From NCBI RefSeq assembly GCF_030817415.1, contig NZ_JAUSZI010000002.1, forward strand, positions 5,580,001-5,644,000: 64,000 nucleotides of DNA, given 5' to 3'. Below are positions 6,979-15,753 of this stretch, in pieces. Positions within the stretch are counted from its first letter, which is position 1. Each line of letters opens with the position of its first letter. Under the pieces are notes generated by a model. The model was not told where the DNA came from. It was given only the letters and a program-made list of their open reading frames with translations, and ran no database searches. The DNA comes from Streptomyces umbrinus. Its GTDB lineage: Bacteria > Actinomycetota > Actinomycetes > Streptomycetales > Streptomycetaceae. The position numbers and the translations under genes are program-made.

Positions 6979-7974
6979 TCACCCTTCCAGGAAGGTGACG
7001 TCGAGCCCGGCCAGCCGCTCCGGCTCCCGGACGATGTCGATCATCGCGATCCGGCCGCGTACGACTGTGAAGGACAGCACGCTGACCAGGTGCCCCTCCA
7101 CGAGGCCCACGACCCCGACGGCCCCGTTGACGAGGGCGGGCCGCCCGACCGCGGCGAGCCGCCCGAACGAGATCGCACCGGATGCCACGGCCGCCGCGCC
7201 TGTCGTCACCCCGGCCCCGGACCGCGCCACCACATCCGGATCGAGCACCGCGACAAGCCCTTCGAAGTCACCGTCGCGCGCCGCGGCCAGGAACGCGTCC
7301 ACGACCTCCCGCTGCCGGTCGGGATCGCCATCGGACGCGGGCGCGCCGCCCTGCACCCGGCGCCGCGCCCGGCTGGCGAGCTGACGGGTCGCGGCGGGCG
7401 AACGCCCCACCACGGTCGCGACCTCGTCGAAGGGCACGGCGAACAGGTCGTGCAGCACGAACGCGAGCCGCTCGGCCGGGCTCAGGGTCTCCAGTACGAC
7501 GAGCAGGGCGAGGCCCACCGAATCGGCGAGCAGCGCCTGCTGCTCGGGGTCGGCCCCGCTGACGGGCGCGAGAACGGGTTCCGGCATCCGTACGCCCGGC
7601 TCGTCCAGCGGCTCCTCACGGCGCGTCCGGCGGGAGCGCAGCATGTCGAGACAGACGCGGCCGACCACGGTCGTCAGCCAGCCGCCCAGGTTCACGACCT
7701 CACTGGTGTCCGACCGGCTGAGCCTGAGCCAGGCCTCCTGAACGGCGTCGTCGGCCTCGGAGAGCGAACCGAGCATGCGGTGGGCGACGGCCCGCAGACG
7801 GGCCCGATGCGTTTCGAACCGCAGGGCGAGAATTTCGGTACCGCCGCCACTCCCAAGGCTGCCGCGACGGCCGTTCGAGCCGTCGTCGCCGCGGCCGTTC
7901 CTTTTGCCTTGCGGCCGGGCTTCCGACTTTCCTTCGGGCTTTTCTTTCGGCGTCGGAAATTCGTCCCCGCTCAT
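6979..7974 (-). CDS. ECF sigma factor with C-terminal SnoaL-like domain
   Basis: This 331-residue protein carries a basic low-complexity N-terminus of about 45 residues. Sigma region 2 follows (RAVAHRMLGSLSEADDAVQEAWLRL, then WLTTVVGRVCLDMLRSRR), then region 4 (LSPAERLAFVLHDLFAVPFDEVA, ending RQLASRARRRV). The C-terminal SnoaL/NTF2-like domain, about residue 215 to the end, starts at VVDAFLAAARDGDFEGLVAVL. This layout is that of SigJ/ECF41-type sigma factors, in which the fused tail replaces an anti-sigma factor, and none is adjacent here. The ATG at 7974 has GAGGAG nine bases upstream. A GTG at 7995 would add seven residues without a good ribosome site. Confidence 0.85.
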   Translation of the reverse strand: MSGDEFPTPKEKPEGKSEARPQGKRNGRGDDGSNGRRGSLGSGGGTEILALRFETHRARLRAVAHRMLGSLSEADDAVQEAWLRLSRSDTSEVVNLGGWLTTVVGRVCLDMLRSRRTRREEPLDEPGVRMPEPVLAPVSGADPEQQALLADSVGLALLVVLETLSPAERLAFVLHDLFAVPFDEVATVVGRSPAATRQLASRARRRVQGGAPASDGDPDRQREVVDAFLAAARDGDFEGLVAVLDPDVVARSGAGVTTGAAAVASGAISFGRLAAVGRPALVNGAVGVVGLVEGHLVSVLSFTVVRGRIAMIDIVREPERLAGLDVTFLEG

Positions 7975-8074
7975 GTGCCGCGTCTCCTCTGCCACTCGTG
8001 TTTCCGCGCTCTTCCGCGGCCCGTCGACGAGTTGACGGGCCAGGGAGGCCGGATGTGACAGAGGACGCGGCCCC

Positions 8075-8503
8075 TCAGGTCCAGTCGCGCCCGGAACGCC
8101 CCCGCTTCATGTCGCCGCGCTGCTTCTTCTCCCGCAGCCGGCGCTCGTTGATCCCGCGGGGGATCCGGGTGGCGCGGCGGGCCCGCGGCGGCGGGGCGGT
8201 GGCCTCGGCGAGCAGCGAGGCGAGCCGGACGGCCGCGGTCTCGCGGTTGCGCCACTGGGAGCGGTGCTCGGAGGAACGCACGCTGACGACACCGTCGACG
8301 AGCCGCCCGGCCAGCTTGGCGAGGGCACGCTCCTTCCACACCGGAGGCAGCGCCTCCGTCTTCGCCAGGTCGAAGCGCAGCTCCACCTGGGAGTCGGAGG
8401 TGTTGACGTGCTGCCCGCCCGGCCCGGAGGACCGCGAGAAACGCCACATGAGCTCGGCCTCGGGCAGCGAGACGGAGCCACGGATGACGTAGGGACCGGA
8501 CAT
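8075..8503 (-). CDS. arfB: Alternative ribosome-rescue factor ArfB (YaeJ-like peptidyl-tRNA hydrolase)
   Basis: ArfB enters stalled ribosomes that lack a stop codon and hydrolyses the peptidyl-tRNA. The 142-residue product shows the release-factor catalytic loop SGPGGQHVN (GGQ at about 29-31) and a basic C-terminal tail (RRATRIPRGINERRLREKKQRGD) of the kind that binds the mRNA channel. Codon-recognition domains of true release factors are absent, and the length fits the family. The ATG at 8503 starts MSGPYVIRG; a longer frame exists upstream but is not family-like. It is encoded divergently from terD. Confidence 0.88.
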   Translation of the reverse strand: MSGPYVIRGSVSLPEAELMWRFSRSSGPGGQHVNTSDSQVELRFDLAKTEALPPVWKERALAKLAGRLVDGVVSVRSSEHRSQWRNRETAAVRLASLLAEATAPPPRARRATRIPRGINERRLREKKQRGDMKRGRSGRDWT

Positions 8504-8600
8504 GCCCCCATGGTCCCTTGCCCGTCCGGTCCACGTCACCCGTTTTTCGGCGCGTCGCCACGCCCCTCCAGGAGACTAGGTAAAGAAAGTAAAGAGGTGC

Positions 8601-8627
8601 GGAACCCTGGGGACCCCCTTCGGCGTT
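8601..8627 (+). promoter_or_regulatory. ECF-type promoter upstream of terD
   Basis: GGAACC at 8601-8606 and CGTT at 8624-8627 are separated by 17 bases, which is the classic -35/-10 pattern of group 4 sigma factors. It lies about 110 bp before the terD start. Which sigma factor reads it is unknown. Confidence 0.45.
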
Positions 8628-8735
8628 CATAGGGGTGCCGGTAGCTTCGTCCCGTACGAAGCCCGACGCGCAGGACCGCAGGACGCAGGACCGCACGACC
8701 CGTACGTACGTCAAACGAGGGAAGGACTCCCAACA

Positions 8736-9311
8736 ATGGCTGTAAGCCTGTCCAAGGGTGGCAACGTCTCGCTCACCAAGGAGGCTCCGGGCCTGACCGC
8801 CGTCACCGTGGGCCTCGGCTGGGACGTCCGCAGCACCACGGGTACCGACTTCGACCTGGACGCCTCGGCCATCGCGGTCAACCCCGAGGGCAAGGTCTAC
8901 TCGGACGCCCACTTCGTCTTCTTCAACAACAAGCAGACCCCGGACCAGACGATCGTCCACACCGGCGACAACCGCACGGGTGAGGGCGCGGGCGACGACG
9001 AGGCGATCAACGTCAACCTGGCGGGCCTCCCGGCCGACGTCGACAAGATCGTCTTCCCGGTCTCCATCTACGACGCGGAGACCCGCTCGCAGAACTTCGG
9101 CCAGGTCCGCAACGCGTACATCCGCATCGTGAACCAGGCCGGCGGCACCGAGCTCGCCCGCTACGACCTCTCGGAGGACGCGGCCACCGAGACGGCCATG
9201 GTCTTCGGTGAGCTGTACCGCAACGGCGCGGAGTGGAAGTTCCGCGCGGTCGGCCAGGGCTACGCGTCCGGCCTGACGGGTATCGCCCAGGACTTCGGCG
9301 TCAACGTCTGA
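8736..9311 (+). CDS. terD: TerD-family stress/tellurium-resistance protein
   Basis: This is a single-domain TerD protein of 191 residues, the usual length. It begins [16 protein letters not shown] and contains the calcium-binding signatures [12 protein letters not shown] and [10 protein letters not shown], then the conserved [20 protein letters not shown]. TerD proteins are cytoplasmic Ca-binding proteins linked to tellurite, oxidative and developmental stress, but a resistance role cannot be inferred from one gene. The ribosome site GGAAGGA lies about 10 bases before the ATG. An ECF-type promoter precedes it and a strong terminator follows, so it is probably monocistronic. A two-domain relative lies at 46526. 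Confidence 0.92.
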   Translation: MAVSLSKGGNVSLTKEAPGLTAVTVGLGWDVRSTTGTDFDLDASAIAVNPEGKVYSDAHFVFFNNKQTPDQTIVHTGDNRTGEGAGDDEAINVNLAGLPADVDKIVFPVSIYDAETRSQNFGQVRNAYIRIVNQAGGTELARYDLSEDAATETAMVFGELYRNGAEWKFRAVGQGYASGLTGIAQDFGVNV

Positions 9312-9335
9312 CGGCCGAACCCCGCCTGAACGGCA

Positions 9336-9382
9336 GCGGAGGAGCCCCCGATCCGGTACACCCGGACCGGGGGCTCCTCCGC
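9336..9382 (+). terminator. Intrinsic terminator after terD
   Basis: A 15-bp perfect stem (gcggaggagcccccg with cgggggctcctccgc) starts 24 bases after the terD stop. Confidence 0.75.
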
Positions 9383-9418
9383 GTCCGCACACACCCTCGC
9401 CCGGCTAACCTGCGGCGG

Positions 9419-9934
9419 GTGATCATCGAACCCCTCGCCCTCACGCCGGACCACGACCTCCCCGGCCCTCTCCTCACCGAACTCACCGCGCTCTACGCGT
9501 CGAACCACGAGTTCTACGCCCTCAGCGGCGACTTCCCGGACCCTCAGGACATCCGCCCGGAACAGGTGGCGACGGCGCTGGCCGACGAGCTGACGAACCC
9601 AGATGTGGACGTCTTACTGGCGCGCAGCGCCGGACAGCTCGCCGCCGTGGCGATCACCCTCGCCCACCACCCCGACCCGACGGACCCCGACCCGTGGATC
9701 GGCCTGCTGCTGGTGGCCGCGGAAGAACAGGGCAAGGGATACGGCAGACAACTGGCGACCCACATCGAGGACCGCTTCCGCGAGGCGGGCCGGGACGCCG
9801 TACGCCTGGCCGCCCTCGACAACAATCCCGGGGCCCTCGCCTTCTGGACAACCATCGGCTACGAGACCATCGGCCACCGCAAGGACCGCCAACTGGGCCG
9901 CCCCTGCGCGGTACTGCGCAAAATCCTGCGCTAG
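9419..9934 (+). CDS. GNAT-family N-acetyltransferase containing a TTA codon
   Basis: The 171-residue protein has the GNAT acetyl-CoA loop as LLLVAAEEQGKGYGRQLATHIED (R/QxxGxG/A type, around residue 100) and the C-terminal strand FWTTIGYETIGHRKDR. Its substrate is unknown. The GTG at 9419 is chosen because protein-like sequence begins at IIEPLALTPDHD. Codon 66 (9614-9616) is TTA, the rare leucine codon read by the bldA tRNA, so translation should be low before development begins. Only two other genes in the window have TTA. It lies just after the terD terminator and reads alone. Confidence 0.8.
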   Translation: MIIEPLALTPDHDLPGPLLTELTALYASNHEFYALSGDFPDPQDIRPEQVATALADELTNPDVDVLLARSAGQLAAVAITLAHHPDPTDPDPWIGLLLVAAEEQGKGYGRQLATHIEDRFREAGRDAVRLAALDNNPGALAFWTTIGYETIGHRKDRQLGRPCAVLRKILR

Positions 9935-10096
9935 AGAAGCGGTAGGTTCCCCAACTCCCTCGAACGATGTAGTGGCAACTCGTCCACACGACCGACGCCC
10001 CGCTGACCTGGCCATTCCTAAGATGAGACGCATCCACTCCGGGCCTGCGTCCAGGCAACCGGTGCGTCGGAGCGTCCACGGGAAGCGAGCCCACCA

Positions 10097-10294
10097 GTGA
10101 GTCCTGCCACCAAGAACCTGGCCGAAGGGTCCGCGACCCTCCTGGCCGGCCTGGCCCTGAAACTGTTCGCCGACGGAGTGGAGATCTCGTTCGTCTCCCT
10201 GGGCAAGGCCGGGGTGGTCATGATGGTCATCGGCGCGGTCCAGACACTCTTCGGCCTGTTCCAGGCGACACGGACGAGCAGCGCAAGGGGCTGA
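10097..10294 (+). CDS. Small two-helix membrane protein
   Basis: This 65-residue hypothetical protein has two hydrophobic segments (about 13-27 and 36-55, the latter GKAGVVMMVIGAVQTLFGLF) that can form a helical hairpin. The GTG start at 10097 begins MSPATKNLAEG. I recognise no family. It lies alone between the GNAT gene and the convergent M1 peptidase gene. Confidence 0.55.
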   Translation: MSPATKNLAEGSATLLAGLALKLFADGVEISFVSLGKAGVVMMVIGAVQTLFGLFQATRTSSARG

Positions 10295-10307
10295 CGGAGC
10301 TCACCCC

Positions 10308-11750
10308 TCAGGGCTGGTCCGGCTTGCCTTCCCCGTAGAGCCAGTCAGCCCAGATCCGCGAGAAATCCTCACCCGGGGCCTTCTTCTCCACGTACGCCGT
10401 GAAGTCGTCCGTGTCGGCGTTGCCGTGGCGGCGGGTGGCGGCCCAGCCCTGGACGATGTCGTAGAAGGTGTCGTCGCCGACCTTCTGGCGGATCTTGTGC
10501 AGCACCATCCCGCCCCGCTCGTACACGGGACTGTCGGAGATACGGGCCGCGTTCGGGGGCTTCGCGGGTGGAAAGGCCCAGACGGCGTCGCTGTCCTCCC
10601 GGCTGTCGAAGTAGTCGCCCTCATACAGGGCATCGAAAACGTCCTGGGCCGAGTCGCCGCCATGGTCCTCCGCCCACAGCCACTCGGCGTACGTGGCGAA
10701 GCCCTCGTTCAGCCACATGTCCCGCCAGGTCTTCGGGGTGACGGAGTTCCCGTACCACTGATGGGCCAGCTCATGGACGAGCAGCTCGACGCTCGGAGCA
10801 CCGGGAAACACGGGCCGGTTCTGCGTCTCCAGCGCGTACCCGGCGTCATCCTCCCTCTCGACAATGGCGCCCACCGACGAGAAGGGATACGCCCCGAAAT
10901 TCAGCTCGGCCCACTTCACAACCTCGGGAATGCGACCGAGCACCTCACGGCTCGCCTTCGCCTGACCGGGATCCACGGCCACATACACAGGCAGCCCGTG
11001 CGGCCCCTTGGACCGCCGCACCTCGTACTCCCCCACGGCGACCGTCGCCACATACGAAGCCATCGGCTCCCCCACGTGCCAGACGAACGAGGTCCGCCCC
11101 CGCTTGGTCACCTCACTCCGCAACTCCCCGTTGGACACGGCCTTCAGCCCCTCGGGCACAGTGACCCTGATGTCGTACGTGGCCTTGTCACTCGGATGGT
11201 GATTACCGGGGAACCAGGCCATGGACCCGGTCGGCTCCCCCAGCCCGAGGGCCCCGTCCTCCGTCCGCAGCCAGCCCTCCTCCGAACCGTCCGGATCGGT
11301 GATCGTCACCGGCGAACCGGAGTAACGGACAACGGTGGTGAACACGGCCCCTCCATCAAGATCGTCACGAGGCCGGACAACCAGCTCCTGCCCACCACTG
11401 CGGTTGAAGCGAGCACGCTTGCCATCGACGTCCACCGACTCGACCGCCATCCCCTTGAAATCAAGGTCGAACGCACTCAGATCCTGCTCCGCCCGAGCCG
11501 TGATCTCCGCCTTCCCCGTCAGCCGCCGCGCCTTGGGGTCGTAGTCGAGAGTCAGCCCGTAGTGGGTGACGTCGTACCCCCCATTCCCAGCCTTGGGAAA
11601 GTACGGATCCCGCACCCCGGACGCACCCGCGGTCCCCCGCACCCCTCCGTCGCAGCCGACGAGGGCGAGCACGAGCAGAACGGCGGCGGTCGCTGGACCA
11701 ACGGGCACAGATCGGGGCACGACGGTGATCCTAAGACGACATGACACCAT
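10308..11750 (-). CDS. Secreted M1-family metallopeptidase, lipoprotein
   Basis: This is a zinc aminopeptidase of the M1 family, exported and lipid-anchored. The N-terminus ends in the lipobox LVGC, with Cys about 33 residues from the ATG at 11750. The zinc site is complete: HELAHQWYG gives HExxH, and the third ligand Glu follows 18 residues later in NEGFATYAEW. The substrate-binding GAMEN motif has the variant form YALETQNRP. At about 480 residues it is a short M1 enzyme without the large C-terminal helical domain of PepN. An ATG at 11768 would lengthen the signal peptide and overlap the divergent gene; with 11750 the two start codons are only 8 bp apart. Confidence 0.85.
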   Translation of the reverse strand: MVSCRLRITVVPRSVPVGPATAAVLLVLALVGCDGGVRGTAGASGVRDPYFPKAGNGGYDVTHYGLTLDYDPKARRLTGKAEITARAEQDLSAFDLDFKGMAVESVDVDGKRARFNRSGGQELVVRPRDDLDGGAVFTTVVRYSGSPVTITDPDGSEEGWLRTEDGALGLGEPTGSMAWFPGNHHPSDKATYDIRVTVPEGLKAVSNGELRSEVTKRGRTSFVWHVGEPMASYVATVAVGEYEVRRSKGPHGLPVYVAVDPGQAKASREVLGRIPEVVKWAELNFGAYPFSSVGAIVEREDDAGYALETQNRPVFPGAPSVELLVHELAHQWYGNSVTPKTWRDMWLNEGFATYAEWLWAEDHGGDSAQDVFDALYEGDYFDSREDSDAVWAFPPAKPPNAARISDSPVYERGGMVLHKIRQKVGDDTFYDIVQGWAATRRHGNADTDDFTAYVEKKAPGEDFSRIWADWLYGEGKPDQP

Positions 11751-11757
11751 CACCCAC

Positions 11758-12258
11758 GTGCTCGACATCGGCTACGCCCTCTCCGCCCGCTTCCCGGACC
11801 CCCCGCAGACCGACTACCGCCGCGCGGACGTCCACGCCCTCCGCCACGACCTGTTCTGCGGGGACGTCTACCTCGCCGACACGAAGGCGGACCGCGAGCT
11901 GTCCACAGGCTGGGGATGGGTGCCCGTACTCGACTTCGCGTGGGCCCTGTGCGACATCGTCGAGCAACTCGACAAGGACCCCCTCGGCAGCCGCGCCTCC
12001 CGCCCCCAGCGCGCCGAACTCGACTTCACCGAGTCCACCGACCGCATGCTCTTCGAGCGCCGCTTCGGCTGGGTCGACATCGAGTCCGACTGGATGCCCG
12101 GCGACGAGCCCCCGCTCACCTTCTCCCACGCCGAACTCCGCCGCGAGGCCCGCGACTTCCTCCACGACCTCCTGGCCGACCTGACCGACCTCCACGAGGC
12201 GCTCCGCGAGAACCCGGCGATCTGGAGTCTTGAGGCCCGCTTTCCCCGGGTGCCCTGA
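11758..12258 (+). CDS. Conserved hypothetical protein
   Basis: This 166-residue soluble protein begins MLDIGYALSARFPDPP and is acidic with regular Arg. It has a central WGWVPVLDFAWALCDIVEQL and ends ENPAIWSLEARFPRVP. I recognise no catalytic motif. The wording resembles the immunity-like or barrel proteins often annotated as hypothetical in Streptomyces. The GTG at 11758 is preferred, with another GTG at 11725 in frame. It is divergent from the M1 peptidase with essentially no spacer, so the two promoters must lie inside each other's coding region or leader. Confidence 0.6.
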   Translation: MLDIGYALSARFPDPPQTDYRRADVHALRHDLFCGDVYLADTKADRELSTGWGWVPVLDFAWALCDIVEQLDKDPLGSRASRPQRAELDFTESTDRMLFERRFGWVDIESDWMPGDEPPLTFSHAELRREARDFLHDLLADLTDLHEALRENPAIWSLEARFPRVP

Positions 12259-12565
12259 GCCAGTGTGACCGCCCTGGGGGCTCCGCCTCCAGACCCCCGA
12301 TCGGCCTGAACGGCCTCGTCCTCAAACGCCGGACGGGCTGAATATGCGCGGCCACGCCCAAAAGGCGCCCGCCGACACCCGAAGAGCCGTCGGGGACGCA
12401 CCGCAGCCGACAACGCACGGGAGCGGGCCGTGTCGGTGCGTCGAAGTCCGCCGCATAGGGCTCCTCCGTAGGGCGGTGCCCTTCAAACCCACGGCCGTAT
12501 ACCCGGAGAGCGGCGGACTCGACGTACCGGCACGGCCCGCGCCCCACCCCAACCGGCAGGCGGTA
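12259..12565. other. Intergenic region with a dispersed repeat
   Basis: The first 90 bases (about 12268-12345) hold a Streptomyces intergenic repeat: gggggctccgcctccagaccccc followed by the tract tcctcaaacgccggacgggctg. The rest, to the pentapeptide gene, is GC-rich without a convincing reading frame. Confidence 0.6.
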
Positions 12566-13261
12566 TCAGACCTCCACCCCCACCACCCGAACCCCCATCT
12601 CCGCCGCGAACACCCCCGCCAGATCCATCAACTGAGCCGGACTGATCACGGCCCCCGCCAACCGATCAACCCCCCGCGCGACCTCCACCTCGGCCGCCCG
12701 CCGCAGATCGACGTCCACGAGCGTCGCCCCAGTGAAGTCCGCCCCCTTCAGCACACAGTCCACAAACTCCACCCGCTCCAGCCGAGCACCCCCGAAGTCC
12801 GGCTCGACGAGCACACACCCCTCGAACACGACATCCCTGAGCCGGGCCTCCCGCAGATTCAGGTAGTCGATCTTCCCCCCACGCACAACGACCCGCTCCA
12901 GCACGGCCCCGTGCCACTGCACCCCACCCAGCCGGGCATCAACAACCTCCACGTCCCGGAAGGTCGAAGACCCAAGATCCGTACCCACCCCCCGGATCCC
13001 ACTCAGCACAGAGTCCAGCACCCGCGCCCCCCGCAGCCGAGTCTCATCCACCGCACACCCCACCAGCGCACAGTCCATGAACCGCGCACCCCCACCGTCC
13101 TGCCCCACAAAGTCGACGTCACTGAACCGCAGCCCGTCATAGTCCCCGTCAGGCTCCAGCCCCCCACCCCCAAAAGGCTCAAGCGGCGGCAACCGCACCT
13201 CAGGCCGCCGAGCCTTCTTGACGCCCACCTTCGCTCCCGCCTTCGCCACGTTCCTCACCAT
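12566..13261 (-). CDS. Pentapeptide-repeat protein
   Basis: The 231-residue protein has about two dozen five-residue turns of the A(D/N)LXX type from residue 40 to 190, such as LREARLRDVVFEG, FGGARLERVEFVD and GADFTGATLVDVDL. These build a right-handed quadrilateral beta-helix. The basic N-terminus (KAGAKVGVKKARRP) may bind nucleic acid. Some pentapeptide proteins mimic DNA and protect gyrase, but this cannot be inferred from the repeat alone. The ATG at 13261 follows a ggggg stretch. The shorter ending without repeats (VISPAQLMDLAGVFAAEMG) is a capping helix. Confidence 0.85.
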   Translation of the reverse strand: MVRNVAKAGAKVGVKKARRPEVRLPPLEPFGGGGLEPDGDYDGLRFSDVDFVGQDGGGARFMDCALVGCAVDETRLRGARVLDSVLSGIRGVGTDLGSSTFRDVEVVDARLGGVQWHGAVLERVVVRGGKIDYLNLREARLRDVVFEGCVLVEPDFGGARLERVEFVDCVLKGADFTGATLVDVDLRRAAEVEVARGVDRLAGAVISPAQLMDLAGVFAAEMGVRVVGVEV

Positions 13262-13421
13262 CCCCCCATCCTGCACCCACCCACCGACAATCCCCCTGAC
13301 CAGCCAAAACACCCCCCGATGTCACATTCCGAAGCCTCCGAGGAGTCATAGAGGAGAGGAACCGCCCAACGAACCCCAGGCACCCGGAACACAGCCCCCG
13401 GACCAGAGGAGACCCAAGCCC

Positions 13422-14594
13422 ATGCACCGCATCACCGTCGTCGGCGGCGGCTTCGCCGGCCTCACCGCGGCCATCACCGCCGCGGAAGCAGGCGCCAAGG
13501 TCACCGTGTACGAAGCCCACCACACCCTCGGCGGCCGAGCCCGCACCACCGAGGGCCCGTACAAAACGAACGAGGGCCCCCACGCCCTCTACAAGGGCGG
13601 CCCCCACTGGACCTGGCTCAGCCAACGCAACCTGATCGGCGAACTCGCCCCACTCCCACCCCTGGAGGCCGCCCGCCTCCGCCTCCGCCACAAGGGCACC
13701 CTCCGCCGCACCCCACCGTTCGCGATGCTCAAACTCCTCCGCCGCACGGCCGAACAGGCCCCCGTGGACCAGGATTTCAGGACCTGGGCAACAAACATCG
13801 CCGGCGACGAGGGCGCAACCGCGGCGGCCCACTACTCCGCCGTCGCCCTCTTCCACCACGACCCGGGCGCCCTCTCCGCCGCGTTCGTACAGGAACGCCT
13901 GCGCCGCGCGACAAAGCTGCCCCCCGAGGCGCACTACCCGCGCGGCGGCTGGGCGAGCGTGATCGACAGGATGGCGGCCCGGGCCTGGAACCTGGGCGTA
14001 CGAGTGGAAACCCTGGCCCGCGTCGACGAACTCCCCACCGACCACGGCCCGGTCATCGTCGCCACCTCCCTCGACGCGGCCCGCACCCTCCTCAGGGACA
14101 GTTCCCTGACGTGGACGAGCGGCCGCGCGGCCCTGATCGACCTGGCGGTCCGTACCCGCAGGGGCGACGCGTTCGCAGTCTCCGACCTCGACGCCCCGGG
14201 CTGGATCGAACGGTTCACGGCTCAGGACCGCTCGCTGGCCCCGGCGGGCGAACAACTCCTCCAGGGCCAGATCCCGATCGCCCCGCACGAGTCCCGCGCG
14301 GACGGCATCGCCCGCGCCGAGGAACTCCTGGACCTGGCGTTCCCGGCCTGGCGCGACCGAGTGACGTACCGCCGCGAGGCGCTGGCGAACGGCCGCACCG
14401 GCGCGGTGGACCTGCCCGGTACGAGCTGGCGGGACCGCCCCCGCATCGACCGGGGAAACGACGTCTACCTGGCGGGCGACCAGGTAGCGGCGCCGGGCGT
14501 GCTCTCCGAAGTCTCGTTCAACAGCGCGCTGGAGGCGGTGTCACTGGCACTGGGCACGCGAACGAGGTCGGCCCTTGACCTGAAGCACGCTTGA
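13422..14594 (+). CDS. FAD-dependent amine oxidase/desaturase-like oxidoreductase
   Basis: The 390-residue flavoprotein starts with the dinucleotide-binding motif VVGGGFAGLTAAITAAEAG, followed by the Glu that holds the ribose (YEAHHTLGGRARTT). It ends with the second FAD-contact motif NDVYLAGDQVAAPGVLSEVSFNSA. This arrangement is that of the phytoene-desaturase and amine-oxidase superfamily. The substrate is not evident, and no carotenoid genes are nearby. The ATG at 13422 has AGAGGAGA about 10 bases upstream. Confidence 0.82.
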   Translation: MHRITVVGGGFAGLTAAITAAEAGAKVTVYEAHHTLGGRARTTEGPYKTNEGPHALYKGGPHWTWLSQRNLIGELAPLPPLEAARLRLRHKGTLRRTPPFAMLKLLRRTAEQAPVDQDFRTWATNIAGDEGATAAAHYSAVALFHHDPGALSAAFVQERLRRATKLPPEAHYPRGGWASVIDRMAARAWNLGVRVETLARVDELPTDHGPVIVATSLDAARTLLRDSSLTWTSGRAALIDLAVRTRRGDAFAVSDLDAPGWIERFTAQDRSLAPAGEQLLQGQIPIAPHESRADGIARAEELLDLAFPAWRDRVTYRREALANGRTGAVDLPGTSWRDRPRIDRGNDVYLAGDQVAAPGVLSEVSFNSALEAVSLALGTRTRSALDLKHA

Positions 14595-14635
14595 GGTTGA
14601 ACGCTGGTGGCAACGAACAAACCGCACCGCAACCC

Positions 14636-14745
14636 ACACCCACCCCGAACCCAACCCGGAACCGAAAGCCAAAACCGAGAGCCAAGAGCCAAAAACCGAG
14701 AGCCGAAAACCGAAACCCCCACCCCCAAAGCGAGAGCCCCGCCCA
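14636..14745. repeat. Low-complexity direct repeats of the ccgagagccaaaa type
   Basis: Between the oxidoreductase and quinone reductase genes, imperfect short units (accgaaagccaaa, accgagagccaag, agccaaaaaccgagagccg, aaaaccgaaac) are repeated on an A/C-rich strand. The composition is quite unlike the flanking genes. Confidence 0.7.
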
Positions 14746-14766
14746 ACACTCCACCCAAGGATCCCC

Positions 14767-15750
14767 ATGCAAGCCATCCGCCTCCGCACCTTCGGCCCGG
14801 CCGAGAACCTCACGTACGAGCGAACGGACGCCCCCCGCCCAGCCCCCGGCCAGGCCCGCATCCAGGTCGCCGCCGCGGGCGTACACCTCCTGGACACGGC
14901 GATCCGGGCGGGCATCAAGGGCCCGCTCCCGGAGCTGCCCGCCCTCCCCACGATCCCGGGCCGCGAGGTCGCCGGCACGGTCGAGTCCCTCGGCGAGGGC
15001 GTCGCGTCCCTCTGGCTGGGCAAACGCGTGGTGGCACACCTGGGCTTCAACCCGGGCGGCTACGCCGAACTGGCGGTCACGGACGTGGACCGCCTCCACG
15101 AGATCCCCGCGAACCTGGACTTCGCGGAGGCCGTCGCGATGATCGGCACGGGCCGTACCACGATGGGGATCCTCCAGTTCGCCGACCTGACCCCCGACTC
15201 CGTGGCCATCGTCCCCGCCGCGGCGGGCGGCATCGGCACTCTCCTCGTGCAGTACGCGAAGCACGCGGGCGCCACGGTGATCGGCCTGGCGGGAGGCCCC
15301 GAGAAGGTGGCACGGGTCGAGAAGAACGGCGCGGACCTGGCCGTCGACTACAAGGACCCGGACTGGCCGGACCAGGTGAGACGGTTCCTCGGCGACCGCA
15401 GGGCCACGATCGTCTTCGACGGCGTGGGCGGCGACACGGCCCGCAAGTCGGTAGCGCTACTGACAGCTTCCAACGCCAAGCACCTGGTCTTCGGCTGGTC
15501 CGGAGCCGGCCTGCACGACGGCACCCCGTACCTCGTGGAGGGAGTATCCGAATCGGTCCTGGGCCCCGTGATGACGCAGAAGACGGGCGGCCCCAACCCC
15601 ATCCGCACCCTGGAACTACGAGCCCTCGCCGAGGCCGCCGCAGGCCGCCTCACCCCGGCAGTCCAACGCTTCCCGCTCTCACAGGCGGCAGCCGCACACA
15701 GGGCCCTGGAGACGCGGAACACCATCGGCAAGGTGATCCTGGAACCGTAA
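14767..15750 (+). CDS. Zinc-independent quinone oxidoreductase-like protein (MDR superfamily)
   Basis: The 327-residue medium-chain dehydrogenase/reductase has an N-terminal GroES-like half (PAPGQARIQVAAAGVHLLDTAIRAG) and an NADPH-binding Rossmann half with AAAGGIGTLLVQYAKHAGATVIGL. The structural-zinc cysteines and catalytic Cys/His of alcohol dehydrogenases are missing, so it groups with quinone oxidoreductases and enoyl reductases that use NADPH. The closing LETRNTIGKVILEP is typical. The ATG follows ggatccccatg. It may be independent of the upstream flavoprotein because the repeat-rich 170-bp gap separates them. Confidence 0.85.
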   Translation: MQAIRLRTFGPAENLTYERTDAPRPAPGQARIQVAAAGVHLLDTAIRAGIKGPLPELPALPTIPGREVAGTVESLGEGVASLWLGKRVVAHLGFNPGGYAELAVTDVDRLHEIPANLDFAEAVAMIGTGRTTMGILQFADLTPDSVAIVPAAAGGIGTLLVQYAKHAGATVIGLAGGPEKVARVEKNGADLAVDYKDPDWPDQVRRFLGDRRATIVFDGVGGDTARKSVALLTASNAKHLVFGWSGAGLHDGTPYLVEGVSESVLGPVMTQKTGGPNPIRTLELRALAEAAAGRLTPAVQRFPLSQAAAAHRALETRNTIGKVILEP

Positions 15751-15753
15751 CGC

